Shown: piece after piece, positions 8,522-17,789 of the stretch
How the letters are laid out: each line of letters starts with the position of its first letter
How positions within the stretch are numbered: position 1 is the stretch's first letter
Program-made: the position numbers and the translations under genes
Notes under the pieces: generated by a model
The model's database searches: none
The model's input: only the letters and a program-made list of their open reading frames with translations
Told to the model about the DNA's origin: nothing
DNA from: Massilia sp. Mn16-1_5
Lineage (GTDB): Bacteria > Pseudomonadota > Gammaproteobacteria > Burkholderiales > Burkholderiaceae_D
DNA: 64,000 nucleotides
Assembly: GCF_004798585.1 (NCBI RefSeq)
Contig: NZ_PPXQ01000004.1
Coordinates: 124,001-188,000 of the forward strand
Direction: 5' to 3'

Positions 8522-9166
8522 TTACATCGGCGGCACGACGCCGTTGGTGCCGACCACGACCTGCTGGGCGACGAGGCCGCCCCTGGCGTCCTTCATGGCC
8601 GGGACAAAGACGACGGCGCCGGGCTTCAGGTCGCCGGGCGTTGCCGGGCCGAGGGTCACGATCGGGGTGCCATCCGGAATCGCGATCTTCTTCTCCTTGC
8701 CGTGGTAGGAAACCGTCACGCTGTGGCCGTCCACATCCTTCACGGCGTTCGCGACCGTCGCGTTCGTCATATTGCTGTTCGGCTTGAGGTCCCATGCGTA
8801 GCTGCCCTCGCCGAGGCCCTTCATCGCGGGCGGGAAGACGAGCACCTCGAGCGCGCCGTCGCCGCCGGCGGCCTTGGGCAGGGAGGCGATCCCGACGAAT
8901 GCGCCGGGCTTGATGTCCGCCATGCTGGCACGGGAAACACCCGCTACTTTCCAGCCTTCGGCCAGCGTGATGTTCAACTTCTTGCCGTCGCGGCTTGCGA
9001 CCACCAGGGCATTGCCTGCCAGCGTGACGACTTTGCCGCGCACGTTGGCCTTGTCGGCAGCCTGGTCCGCGGCCTGGGCTGCAGGCAGCAGGGAAGCCAT
9101 GCCGGCGCCGAGGACAGTGGCAAGGGCGAGGGCAGGGGAGAGACGACGGAACATGGATTTTTTCAT
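8522..9166 (-). CDS. Exported protein with two internal repeats (DUF5666-like)
   Basis: 214 residues with a signal peptide (MKKSMFRRLSPALALATVLG... cleaved near LLPAAQAA). The mature part has two related units, about residues 40-115 and 150-212. Each has GK, a short beta strand, then (A)DIKPGA or GDLKPGA, then a further strand ending in VLVFPP or VVVGTNG. This resembles small beta-barrel (DUF5666/OB-like) exported proteins. It is the first gene of the operon with cytochrome b and the molybdopterin enzyme, and a TetR-type palindrome (9171-9186) sits directly before the ATG. A role as periplasmic partner or sensor of that redox system is a guess. Confidence 0.7.
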   Translation of the reverse strand: MKKSMFRRLSPALALATVLGAGMASLLPAAQAADQAADKANVRGKVVTLAGNALVVASRDGKKLNITLAEGWKVAGVSRASMADIKPGAFVGIASLPKAAGGDGALEVLVFPPAMKGLGEGSYAWDLKPNSNMTNATVANAVKDVDGHSVTVSYHGKEKKIAIPDGTPIVTLGPATPGDLKPGAVVFVPAMKDARGGLVAQQVVVGTNGVVPPM

Positions 9167-9170
9167 GATA

Positions 9171-9186
9171 TACCTACTAGAAGGTA
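9171..9186. promoter_or_regulatory. TetR operator in front of the redox operon
   Basis: TACCT-ACTAGA-AGGTA immediately upstream (5 bases) of the exported-protein ATG. The reverse complement, TACCTTCTAGTAGGT, occurs at 9879-9893 ahead of the divergently placed end of the regulator region, that is, before the tetR start at 9868. Binding here would overlap the ribosome site and promoter of the redox operon. Confidence 0.8.
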
Positions 9187-9283
9187 GAGTGGGTGCTGCA
9201 AAAAATACCGATCCGGGGCGATATCGACGGGATCGGTAACGGTACTGTGCCGGCCTCGGGCCGCACAGCAAATTCCTATATGC

Positions 9284-9868
9284 TCAGCAGGGCCTGGACA
9301 GGCGCTCCAGCTGGGTCCTCGCGATCGTGCCGAAGACCGCGGTATCGCCGTAAGCGCGGGCCGAGAGCATGGCGCCGTGAACGCTCGCCATGAAGACCTC
9401 CGCCTCGACCTGGGGAGCATGGGTCAGGTGGATCGATCCCTGCTGCGCCCCGCGCTCGAGCACCGAGGCGATCCAGCCCGACAGGAAACGGAAATACGCG
9501 CGCACTTCCACGGCCACCTCTTCGGGCAGGACGGGCAATTCGCCGGCCAGCAGCGCGCAGACGCAGAACGGTGCACTGAAGTCGCCGATGCAGCGTTCCC
9601 AGTGCCCGACGTAGGCGCGCAGTTGTTCCAGCGGATCCGCTATGGCCTGCTGCATGCTGGCGACGCCTTCGGCGGTGCGCTCGCGGTGCTGCACGACGAG
9701 CGCCTTGACGAGGTCGACCTTGCTCGAGAAGTGATGATGGATGCTGGCCTTGCGGATGCCGACCACTTCCGCGATGTCCGCGTAGCTGAATCCGTTATAT
9801 CCGCCGGCGACGATCAGGCCGCGTGCGCAGGCCAGGATCTCTTCCGAGGTGTTGGACAATTTGTTCAT
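9284..9868 (-). CDS. TetR/AcrR-family regulator of the redox operon
   Basis: 194 residues. The HTH is residues about 9-52 (EEILACARGLIVAGGYNGFSY, then GIRKASIHHHFSSKVDL). The C-terminal ligand domain carries the CVCALLAGELPVLPEEV region typical of AcrR-type regulators with TetR_C_11-like domains. The gene is upstream of the exported-protein/cytochrome b/molybdopterin operon on the same strand. The same 15-16 bp palindrome lies before its own start and before that operon, so it very likely represses both. The inducer is unknown; the regulated oxidoreductase suggests a reactive or electrophilic small molecule. Confidence 0.9.
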   Translation of the reverse strand: MNKLSNTSEEILACARGLIVAGGYNGFSYADIAEVVGIRKASIHHHFSSKVDLVKALVVQHRERTAEGVASMQQAIADPLEQLRAYVGHWERCIGDFSAPFCVCALLAGELPVLPEEVAVEVRAYFRFLSGWIASVLERGAQQGSIHLTHAPQVEAEVFMASVHGAMLSARAYGDTAVFGTIARTQLERLSRPC

Positions 9869-9878
9869 GCAGGCATCC

Positions 9879-9894
9879 TACCTTCTAGTAGGTG
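9879..9894. promoter_or_regulatory. TetR operator in front of its own gene
   Basis: TACCTTCTAGTAGGTG, the inverted copy of the site at 9171-9186 apart from the last base, 10 bases upstream of the regulator ATG at 9868. Confidence 0.8.
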
Positions 9895-9960
9895 GAGGTG
9901 TCAAGCGCCAAAGGCCGTCGTGGACAAAGACCTGCTTTCCTTATTGCGGTCGTGGAAACG

Positions 9961-10308
9961 CTAAATCCCGCGCGATCGTTTGCGGTCCACGATCCGGCGG
10001 GAAATAGACACGGCGGACAAGCTTGTGATGATCGGAACGACGAAGCCCACGGTCGTTACAAGCGTCTGGTGTTCCGTGTACGGTACTGGCGCCAGTGCCC
10101 AGTCCGCAACGGCTAATCCCGCGATGCAGGCCGCCATTCCGATCAGGCGATAAGGTCTCGCGGCCCTCCAGAAAAGCAGAAAGAGAACGCAGAGCGCTAC
10201 CGACAGAAGCTGGGCGTAGATCGAGACGAGCACTTCTTCGCCATGGGCTTGGGCAATCTGGCTCGTCGCAGCCAGGCAAAGAAAGCCGAGGCAACGCTTG
10301 TGTTTCAA
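9961..10308 (-). CDS. Small membrane protein of unknown function, TTG start
   Basis: 115 residues. The best start is TTG at 10308 with GAGGAGG four bases upstream; no ATG in the frame has a comparable site. The N-terminus (LKHKRCLGFLCLAATSQIAQAHG) reads as a cleavable signal, followed by three hydrophobic helices (LLSVALCVLFLLFW, LIGMAACIAGLAVADW, LVTTVGFVVPIITSLSAV) and a basic tail (RRIVDRKRSRGI). No recognised family. It lies downstream of zwf on the same strand with 46 bp between. Confidence 0.6.
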   Translation of the reverse strand: MKHKRCLGFLCLAATSQIAQAHGEEVLVSIYAQLLSVALCVLFLLFWRAARPYRLIGMAACIAGLAVADWALAPVPYTEHQTLVTTVGFVVPIITSLSAVSISRRIVDRKRSRGI

Positions 10309-10354
10309 ATACGCCTCCTCGACCGGGAACAGGGAAGACGGTGTCTGCCCGCGC

Positions 10355-11833
<1,479 letters not shown>

Positions 11834-11945
11834 GGTCGGGTTCGAGCAGGTTTCGGTGGCGCTTACTATAGCCTAGATTGCAATGCACGATCGTCCCGTG
11901 GATCGGTTATGCTTTCGTCAATCGAACGACAATAACAGGGGACCC

Positions 11946-13778
11946 ATGCAATCGACCATCCTGAACCGCCGCGACATCGACTTCCTGCTCCACGAATGGC
12001 TGAACGTCGAATCCTTGACCAGCCGCGAGCGCTACGCGGACCACAGCCGCGAGACATTCGACGCCGCGATCGACTCCGCCGAGCAGATCGCGACCGACCT
12101 GTTCGCCACGCACAACAAGAAGAGCGACGCCCAGGAGCCGCATTTCGATGGCGAGCGCGTGACGATCATCCCCGAGGTGAAGACCGCGCTCGACGCCTTC
12201 TGCGCGGCCGGTTTCATGGCGGCCGGCCAGGACTACGAGTACGAGGGGATGCAGCTGCCCTACGTGGTCGCCAAGGCGGCCACGGCGTATTTCACCGCCG
12301 CCAACGTGGCCACTTCCGCCTACACCTTCCTCACCATGGGCAACGCCAACACGCTGCTCAAGACGGCCACGCCGCGCCAGGTGGAGCGCTTCGTGCGCCC
12401 GCAGCTGGCCGGGCGCTTCTTCGGCACCATGTGCCTGTCCGAACCGCAAGCGGGCTCCAGCCTGTCCGACATCACGACCCGCGCCGAGCCCGACCCGGTC
12501 GAGGGACCCGAGGGTGAGCGCCAGTACCGCCTGCGCGGCAACAAGATGTGGATCTCGGCCGGCGAGCATGAACTCAGCGAAAACATCGTGCACCTGGTGC
12601 TGGCCAAGATTCCCGGCCCCGACGGCAAGCTGATTCCCGGTGTGAAGGGCATTTCGCTCTTCATCGTGCCGAAGTATCTCGTCAACGAGGATGGCTCCAT
12701 CGGCGAGCGCAACGACATCGCGCTGGCGGGCCTGAACCACAAGATGGGCAACCGCGGCACCACCAATTGCCTGCTGAATTTCGGCGAGGGCAGGTTCAAG
12801 CCCGCAGGGAAGGCCGGCGCCATCGGCTACCTGGTCGGCGAGCCGCACAAGGGCCTGGCCAACATGTTCCACATGATGAACGAGGCGCGCATCGGCGTCG
12901 GCCTGGGCGCCACCGTGCTCGGGGCGACCGGCTACCTGCACGCCCTCGACTATGCGCGCAATCGCCCGCAGGGCCGCCACCCGGCCGAGAAGGACCCGGC
13001 CAAGCCCCAGGTCGCGATCATCGAGCACACCGACGTGCGCCGCATGCTGCTGGCCCAGAAGGCGTATACCGAGGGCGCGCTGGCGCTGATCATGTACTGC
13101 GCGCGCCTGGTCGACGAACAGAAGACCGGCGAGTCGCCCGACGCCCAGGCCCGTGCCGGCATGTTGCTCGACTTCCTGACCCCGATCGCCAAGTCCTGGC
13201 CCTCGCAGTGGTGTACCGAGGCCAACTCGCTGGCGATCCAGGTCCACGGCGGCTACGGTTACACCCGGGAATACAATGTCGAGCAGTTCTACCGCGACAA
13301 CCGCCTGAACCCGATCCACGAAGGCACGCACGGCATCCACGGGCTCGACCTGTTGGGACGCAAGGTGTCGATCCAGCAGGGCGCCCTGTTCAAGGCCGTG
13401 AGCGAGGAAGTGGCCGGCACGATCGGGAAGGCACGCGCGGCCGATTCCTCCGACCTGGCGGCGTATGCCGGCCAACTGGAAGCGCTGTGGCAGCGCATCG
13501 GCCAGGTCACACAGGTGCTGTACGGCGCCGGCGACATGAACAAGACCCTGGCCAACGCCAGCCTCTACCTGGAAGCGGTCGGCCACGTCGTGATCGCCTG
13601 GATGTGGCTGGAACAGGCCCTCGTCGCGGCGCGGAACGGCGATGACGATTTCTACCGCGGCAAGCTGCAGGCCTGCCGCTACTTCTTCAACTGGGAACTG
13701 CCGAAGTCGGCCCAGCAGTTCGACCTGCTGGAGACGATCGACACGACCACCCTCGATATGCAGGACGCGTGGTTCTGA
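11946..13778 (+). CDS. Acyl-CoA dehydrogenase, long DmdC/FadE5-like type
   Basis: 610 residues, about 200 more than classical enzymes, matching the family with an extra N-terminal segment and the acetyl-CoA dehydrogenase-like C-terminal domain. Motifs: CLSEPQAGSSLSDI (FAD/substrate loop), KMWISAGEHELSENI, and QFYRDNRLNPIHEGTHGIHGLDLLGRK, where the Glu of HEGT is the expected catalytic base. Members act on medium or long acyl-CoAs or on methylmercaptopropionyl-CoA; the substrate is not determined here. Start ATG at 11946 follows AGGGGA. The stop overlaps the start of the next gene by one base. Confidence 0.9.
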   Translation: MQSTILNRRDIDFLLHEWLNVESLTSRERYADHSRETFDAAIDSAEQIATDLFATHNKKSDAQEPHFDGERVTIIPEVKTALDAFCAAGFMAAGQDYEYEGMQLPYVVAKAATAYFTAANVATSAYTFLTMGNANTLLKTATPRQVERFVRPQLAGRFFGTMCLSEPQAGSSLSDITTRAEPDPVEGPEGERQYRLRGNKMWISAGEHELSENIVHLVLAKIPGPDGKLIPGVKGISLFIVPKYLVNEDGSIGERNDIALAGLNHKMGNRGTTNCLLNFGEGRFKPAGKAGAIGYLVGEPHKGLANMFHMMNEARIGVGLGATVLGATGYLHALDYARNRPQGRHPAEKDPAKPQVAIIEHTDVRRMLLAQKAYTEGALALIMYCARLVDEQKTGESPDAQARAGMLLDFLTPIAKSWPSQWCTEANSLAIQVHGGYGYTREYNVEQFYRDNRLNPIHEGTHGIHGLDLLGRKVSIQQGALFKAVSEEVAGTIGKARAADSSDLAAYAGQLEALWQRIGQVTQVLYGAGDMNKTLANASLYLEAVGHVVIAWMWLEQALVAARNGDDDFYRGKLQACRYFFNWELPKSAQQFDLLETIDTTTLDMQDAWF

Positions 13779-14368
13779 TGGCGCAAGAGTTCGTCCTGAC
13801 CCTGAACGACATCGACATCGGCGCGCGCCTGGTGGAGGCGCTGGTGCACCACGTGCGCAAGAATGGCGCGCAGCCGATCGGCTACGCCGAGCTGCTGGAA
13901 CTCGGACGCTTCCTCGATCCGAAAGACGCGGCCATGGACCGCGCCGAGGTGCTCGGCATCGGAGCCAAGCTGCGCTTCGTCTCAAGCTTCTGCGCCGCGC
14001 ACGGCTATCCGGACCTGGCGCGCCTGGCCGTGCATGCCGCGACGCAGCGGCCAAGCCCGGACAGCGCGGATTGGGAAGCCGAGCGCCGCGCACTGGCCGG
14101 CTTCGACTGGTCGCCGGTGGCGGGAACGCTGCCCGCCTACGTGGAAGTGGCGCGCACCGCGGTGCCGGTTCGCTTCAAGCCGCGCAACGAGCGCCCGGCG
14201 GAGGTGTCCTGGTACGCCTACTTCTGCGCGCACCGCGAGGCCTGCAAGAACATCACCTCGGGCGACAAGAAGGAAGTCGTCAACCTGGTAATGGCGGGGC
14301 TCGACCCGGAGACGGCGCTGCGGCGCTTCCTGGCGGCGAAGGCCGCGTTCGAGGGGGCCGTGCCATGA
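13778..14368 (+). CDS. Conserved-looking cytoplasmic protein of unknown function
   Basis: 196 residues. ATG at 13778 shares its A with the TGA of the acyl-CoA dehydrogenase (TGATG), so translation is coupled. The protein is soluble, mixed alpha, with the segments VHHVRKNGAQPIGYAELLELGRF, SSFCAAHGYPDLARLAVHA and SWYAYFCAHREACKNI. I recognise no domain or catalytic motif. Its position suggests co-expression with the dehydrogenase, not necessarily a shared pathway. Confidence 0.75.
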   Translation: MAQEFVLTLNDIDIGARLVEALVHHVRKNGAQPIGYAELLELGRFLDPKDAAMDRAEVLGIGAKLRFVSSFCAAHGYPDLARLAVHAATQRPSPDSADWEAERRALAGFDWSPVAGTLPAYVEVARTAVPVRFKPRNERPAEVSWYAYFCAHREACKNITSGDKKEVVNLVMAGLDPETALRRFLAAKAAFEGAVP

Positions 14369-14505
14369 TGGGCATGGGCCTGATGTTCGCGCTGCTCGTC
14401 GTGTTGCTGGTCATCTGGGTGCTGCGCCGGAATGCGCAGGACCGCGACACCTTCGAAAAGGAGCTCGAGGACGAGCTGCGCGAGGACGGCGACACGGCCG
14501 ACTGA
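14365..14505 (+). CDS. Small single-pass membrane protein (46 residues)
   Basis: The ATG at 14365 overlaps the previous stop as ATGA and is preceded by GAGGGGG. The protein is one hydrophobic helix (about residues 3-20) followed by a charged, acidic tail (RRNAQDRDTFEKELEDELRE...). The orientation rule (Arg pair after the helix) places the tail in the cytoplasm. It is the third member of a translationally coupled trio with the acyl-CoA dehydrogenase and the 196-residue protein. Function unknown. Confidence 0.65.
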   Translation: MMGMGLMFALLVVLLVIWVLRRNAQDRDTFEKELEDELREDGDTAD

Positions 14506-14634
14506 GGCGGGGCCTTGGCCCGGCTGTTCCATTTCTTCGCGTTTCAGTCCCGCATTTCGACAGTTCGTCGCGCGGCCCGGGCGGGCGCCTGATGACGGGG
14601 TTACTGTTAAGCATCACATAACAGGATAAGCCCT

Positions 14635-16164
14635 ATGAAGCTCCGTGCCTTTCTCGTTCTCCTCGTCGTCGCCGGCAGTGCCCAGGCGGCCGTTTCTACG
14701 TCCGCCTCGTCGGGTCTGATTCCCGAGGCGGGTCCGCATGCCGTCGGCCTGCGCATCGTGCAGCAGTACGACTACAGCCGCGTACTCGAACCGCAGGTCG
14801 ACGCCTTCGGGAAGGCGGCGCCCGCCGCGCCGGGGCGACCGATGCAGACCCTGGTCTGGTATCCGGCCAAGCGCACGAGCGCCGCGCCGATGCTGGTGGC
14901 CGACTATCGCCAGGCCAGCCTGAGCGACACCGATTTCTCCGCGCCGGCCGCCGCGACGGCGCAACAGCGCGCGGCCTGGCTGGCAGGACCGCAAAAGGCG
15001 GTCTACGGCGCGGCCACCCTGGCCGTGCGCAACGCGCCCGCCGTGGACGGGCGCTTCCCGGTGGTGATCTACGCCCCCAGCTTCGCCTCCTTCGCGCACG
15101 AAAACCTGGACCTGTGCGAATACCTCGCCAGTCAGGGCTACGTCGTGATCGCCAGCCGCAGCCTGGGTGCGCGCACGCCAGTCATGACCGACGACATCGA
15201 CGGCATCGAGGCGCAGGCGGCCGACATCGCCTTCCTTGCCAACTATGCGCAGACGCTGCCGCAGGCCGACGTCAGCAAGATGGCGGCCGCCGGCTTCAGC
15301 TGGGGCGGCATGGCCAACGTGTTCGCGGCCGCGCGTTCGAACCGGATCAAGGCGCTGGTGAGCCTGGACGGCTCGATCCGCTTCCATCCGAAGATCTGGG
15401 GCGCCGCCACCTACGTGCGGCCGGCGCGCACCGCCGTGCCGATGCTGTTCCTGGGCGCCCGCGCGCCGACGGCTGAAAGGATGGAGCGTGACGACAAGCT
15501 CGGCGCCAGCTACCTCAACACCATGAAATATTCGGACGTCTACGTCACGACCGCGCCCCCGATGACGCACTCGGACTTCGCCTCCTGGCAGCTGCGCTTC
15601 TCGCCGGACGCCGCTTTCGGCGACTACCGGCGTGACGAGGTGCTGCAGGCTTACCGCAGTGTTGCCCTGTACACGCACCGCTTCCTGGATGCCTATCTGA
15701 AGGAAGACGCCGCCGCGCAGGCCTTCCTGAAAGTGTCGCCGGCGCAGCATGGCATCCGCCCGCAGACCCTGTCGATGGAGTTTCAGCCTGCCGGCGCGGT
15801 GCTCCTCGGCGAAGGCGACTTCCTGCGCGCCTTCGCACAACGCGGATACAAGGATGCGCAGGCGATCTACGCCGATATGTCCGCGCGCTCGCCCGACTTC
15901 AGGCTCAGTCCCGTGAACCTGAACAGGCTGGGCTACCAGCTGCTGGGCGCGAAGAACGCGCACGCCGCGGTACAGCTGTTCAAGCTGGCCACCCATATCG
16001 AACCGAAGTACGGCAATGCCTTCGACAGCGAGGGCGAGGCCTACGAGGCGCTCGGCGAAACGGCGCTGGCGATCGCGGCCTACGAAAAGGCGGTCGCCGT
16101 GGACAAGAAGCAGATCAACGCCATGGGCCGGATCAAGGCGCTGCGCGCCGGTGCGGCAAAGTAA
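14635..16164 (+). CDS. Exported alpha/beta hydrolase with C-terminal TPR-like region
   Basis: 509 residues. Signal peptide MKLRAFLVLLVVAGSAQA. The middle is an alpha/beta hydrolase of the dienelactone-hydrolase/PAF-acetylhydrolase type: PVVIYAPSFASFAHENLDLCEYLASQGY (oxyanion region) and the nucleophile elbow GFSWGGM near residue 223, followed by LDGSIRF; PPMTHSDF is a likely active-site His. The last ~85 residues (NRLGYQLLGAKNAHAAVQLF, IEPKYGNAFDSEGEAYEALGE, AIAAYEKAVAVD) form two or three TPR-like repeats. Location is periplasmic or secreted. Substrate unknown; an esterase is likely. ATG at 14635 follows AGGATAAGCCC. Confidence 0.8.
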   Translation: MKLRAFLVLLVVAGSAQAAVSTSASSGLIPEAGPHAVGLRIVQQYDYSRVLEPQVDAFGKAAPAAPGRPMQTLVWYPAKRTSAAPMLVADYRQASLSDTDFSAPAAATAQQRAAWLAGPQKAVYGAATLAVRNAPAVDGRFPVVIYAPSFASFAHENLDLCEYLASQGYVVIASRSLGARTPVMTDDIDGIEAQAADIAFLANYAQTLPQADVSKMAAAGFSWGGMANVFAAARSNRIKALVSLDGSIRFHPKIWGAATYVRPARTAVPMLFLGARAPTAERMERDDKLGASYLNTMKYSDVYVTTAPPMTHSDFASWQLRFSPDAAFGDYRRDEVLQAYRSVALYTHRFLDAYLKEDAAAQAFLKVSPAQHGIRPQTLSMEFQPAGAVLLGEGDFLRAFAQRGYKDAQAIYADMSARSPDFRLSPVNLNRLGYQLLGAKNAHAAVQLFKLATHIEPKYGNAFDSEGEAYEALGETALAIAAYEKAVAVDKKQINAMGRIKALRAGAAK

Positions 16165-16231
16165 GCGAAGAAACCCGCTTTCAATAATTAAACAGTGCTA
16201 CTGTCGCTGTTTTCATCACACGAGGACGAAC

Positions 16232-16840
16232 ATGTTCAAGAAACTCGCGGCGGAAGCGCTGGGCATCAGCGATATCGGCGTCATCGTCGGGCCGGCCGAC
16301 TACAGCAAGGTCGATGCCGACGACTACCTGTTCAACGAAGACGGCGAGCAGATCTTCTTCCTCATCAAGAGCAAGAAGGACGAGTACTGCTTCACCAACC
16401 TGGCCCTGATCCACGTCGACGGCGACTCCGCCGTGTCGTCCAAGCGCACCATCAAGCGCTACGACTATTCGTCGCACCAGATTTCCGGCGTCAGCATCGA
16501 GACCGCCGGCACGCTGGACATGGACATCGAGCTCAAATTCAGGATGGACAACACGGCCTTCTCGATCGACATCAAGAAGTCCTACATCGAACAACTGAAG
16601 GACATCTACAAGGCCCTGATCACGATCGGCAAACAGCAGCAGCGCGATGCCGTCTCGCGCGAGAACGCCCTACGCACGCTGGATGCGACGGCGTCGGTAC
16701 ACAAGCTGAATATCGCACCCGGCGAGGGTGGCCTGGTGACCCAGTTCAACGACCTGCTCAAGGCGCTGAACACGGCCATGTTCGACACGCACACCAGGCG
16801 CGATTTCAGCGAGGTGTTCGCGAAGTACATCCACAACTAA
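16232..16840 (+). CDS. PH-domain-like cytoplasmic protein
   Basis: 202 residues from the ATG at 16232 (GAGGACGAAC upstream). The first ~125 residues have the alternating strand pattern and wording of the bacterial PH-like (bPH/YvbH) family: IGVIVGPADYSKVDADDYLF, EQIFFLIKSKKDEYCFTNLALIHV, and KRTIKRYDYSSHQISGVSIET. The remainder is helical (YIEQLKDIYKALITIGKQQQR). No signal peptide. Function of this family is not known. Confidence 0.75.
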   Translation: MFKKLAAEALGISDIGVIVGPADYSKVDADDYLFNEDGEQIFFLIKSKKDEYCFTNLALIHVDGDSAVSSKRTIKRYDYSSHQISGVSIETAGTLDMDIELKFRMDNTAFSIDIKKSYIEQLKDIYKALITIGKQQQRDAVSRENALRTLDATASVHKLNIAPGEGGLVTQFNDLLKALNTAMFDTHTRRDFSEVFAKYIHN

Positions 16841-16855
16841 GCGAACGTCTGGACA

Positions 16856-16881
16856 GGGCCGGATCGTGGTGACGCCGGCCC
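16856..16881. other. Hairpin between convergent genes
   Basis: GGGCCGG/CCGGCCC stem (16856-16862, 16875-16881) with a 12-base loop, located between the convergent PH-domain gene and the gene ending at 16889. No T-run on either side, so it is at most a weak bidirectional terminator. Confidence 0.4.
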
Positions 16882-16888
16882 AAATCAG

Positions 16889-17596
16889 TTAATGACCCAG
16901 TAGCCGCAGACTGCGCTCCCATTCGTCGCGCCACGGGTTCAGAAATTCATGCGCCGCGAACGCCCGCGACAGCCCGCGTAGCGGCACCCGGTACACGTCG
17001 TGCAGCCCGAGCGCCAGCACCACCGGATTCCAGACGATCTTCGATTTCGCCTTCTTGGTGCTGGCCTTGATGCGCGCGCCGTCGTCGCCGAAGATGCCGC
17101 CGCCACCCGTCAGCGCCGTGTCGAGGTTCATTTTCACCAGCGGCGCGAAGGCGGCCAGCGCCTGTTCCTTGTAGATGCCGGCCGTTGATTCGGCGGCCGC
17201 CTTCGGCTCGGGCTGCGGCTGGGACGCGCGCTCGAGAAGCTTGACCAGCTTTTCCAGGTCCTTCTTCTGGAAACGCAGCTCGTGCAGCTGGCGCCGGAAG
17301 CCCGGCTCGGGCAGGCGCGCGACGATTTTGTAGGCGTCCTTGGTGATTGTGATCAGCACGTCCTCGCTGCCGGCAGCCAGGCGCGCCGTGTCGCCCTCGT
17401 AGAAGATCGGCGCGGCGTAGCCGCCGTTGGCGTCGCCGAACAGCTCCGGATAGTTGGCGTCGTAGTCGAGCCAGACATAGGGCGTGACCTCATGTTCGAT
17501 CAGGCGCGCCAGGGTCCAAGGCGTGCCGGTGTTCGCTTCCAGCCAGTCGCAGGCTTGTTCGAGGGTGGCGCGGTAGGGCAGGATGGTGATGGTCAT
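16889..17596 (-). CDS. Protein of unknown function (235 residues)
   Basis: No recognised family. The N-terminal part (ATLEQACDWLEANTGTPWTLARLIEHEVTPYVW) looks like a helix-rich module resembling small 'winged' or Rha/anti-type N-termini in which a short helix pair precedes a beta hairpin (DYDANYPELFGDANGGYAAPIFYEGDTARLA). The middle has a Lys/Glu-rich probable coiled coil (QLHELRFQKKDLEKLVKLLERA) and a linker with PQPEPKAAAE. No signal or membrane segment. The 82-bp repeats lie directly upstream of the start. Confidence 0.65.
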   Translation of the reverse strand: MTITILPYRATLEQACDWLEANTGTPWTLARLIEHEVTPYVWLDYDANYPELFGDANGGYAAPIFYEGDTARLAAGSEDVLITITKDAYKIVARLPEPGFRRQLHELRFQKKDLEKLVKLLERASQPQPEPKAAAESTAGIYKEQALAAFAPLVKMNLDTALTGGGGIFGDDGARIKASTKKAKSKIVWNPVVLALGLHDVYRVPLRGLSRAFAAHEFLNPWRDEWERSLRLLGH

Positions 17597-17607
17597 TGAA
17601 TTGCTTT

Positions 17608-17789
17608 CAGCCGGCGCAGCTGCGCGGCTTGGTAAAGTCGATTAAGCGTCATTGAAGCTGGCCCTTCGCAACAGTTATGATCACTGCTTCAGCCGGCGCA
17701 GCTGCGCGGCTTGGTAAAGTCGATTAAGCGTCATTGAAGCTGGCCCTTCGCAACAGTTATGATCACTGCTTCAGCCGGCGAAGCTGCGC
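17608..17789. repeat. 82-bp repeat: two extra copies of the MBL gene 3' end
   Basis: Three head-to-tail units spaced exactly 82 bp, starting at 17608, 17690 and 17772. The last is the genuine 3' end of the MBL gene, encoding ..FNDAFGAYQAAQLRRLKQ and stop. The two downstream copies are nearly identical to each other and keep the YQAAQLRRLKQ-stop nucleotide sequence, but carry shared changes (CTTAATCGACTTT in place of the codons for FGAY) that break the frame. The array therefore arose by duplicating the gene tail and then duplicating the changed copy. No coding role is expected for the extra copies. Confidence 0.85.

Noticed and set aside
17608-17789. The 82-bp tandem repeat as a CRISPR array or attachment site
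   Set aside because: Units are contiguous without spacers, and are clearly derived from the adjacent gene end; no integrase is nearby.
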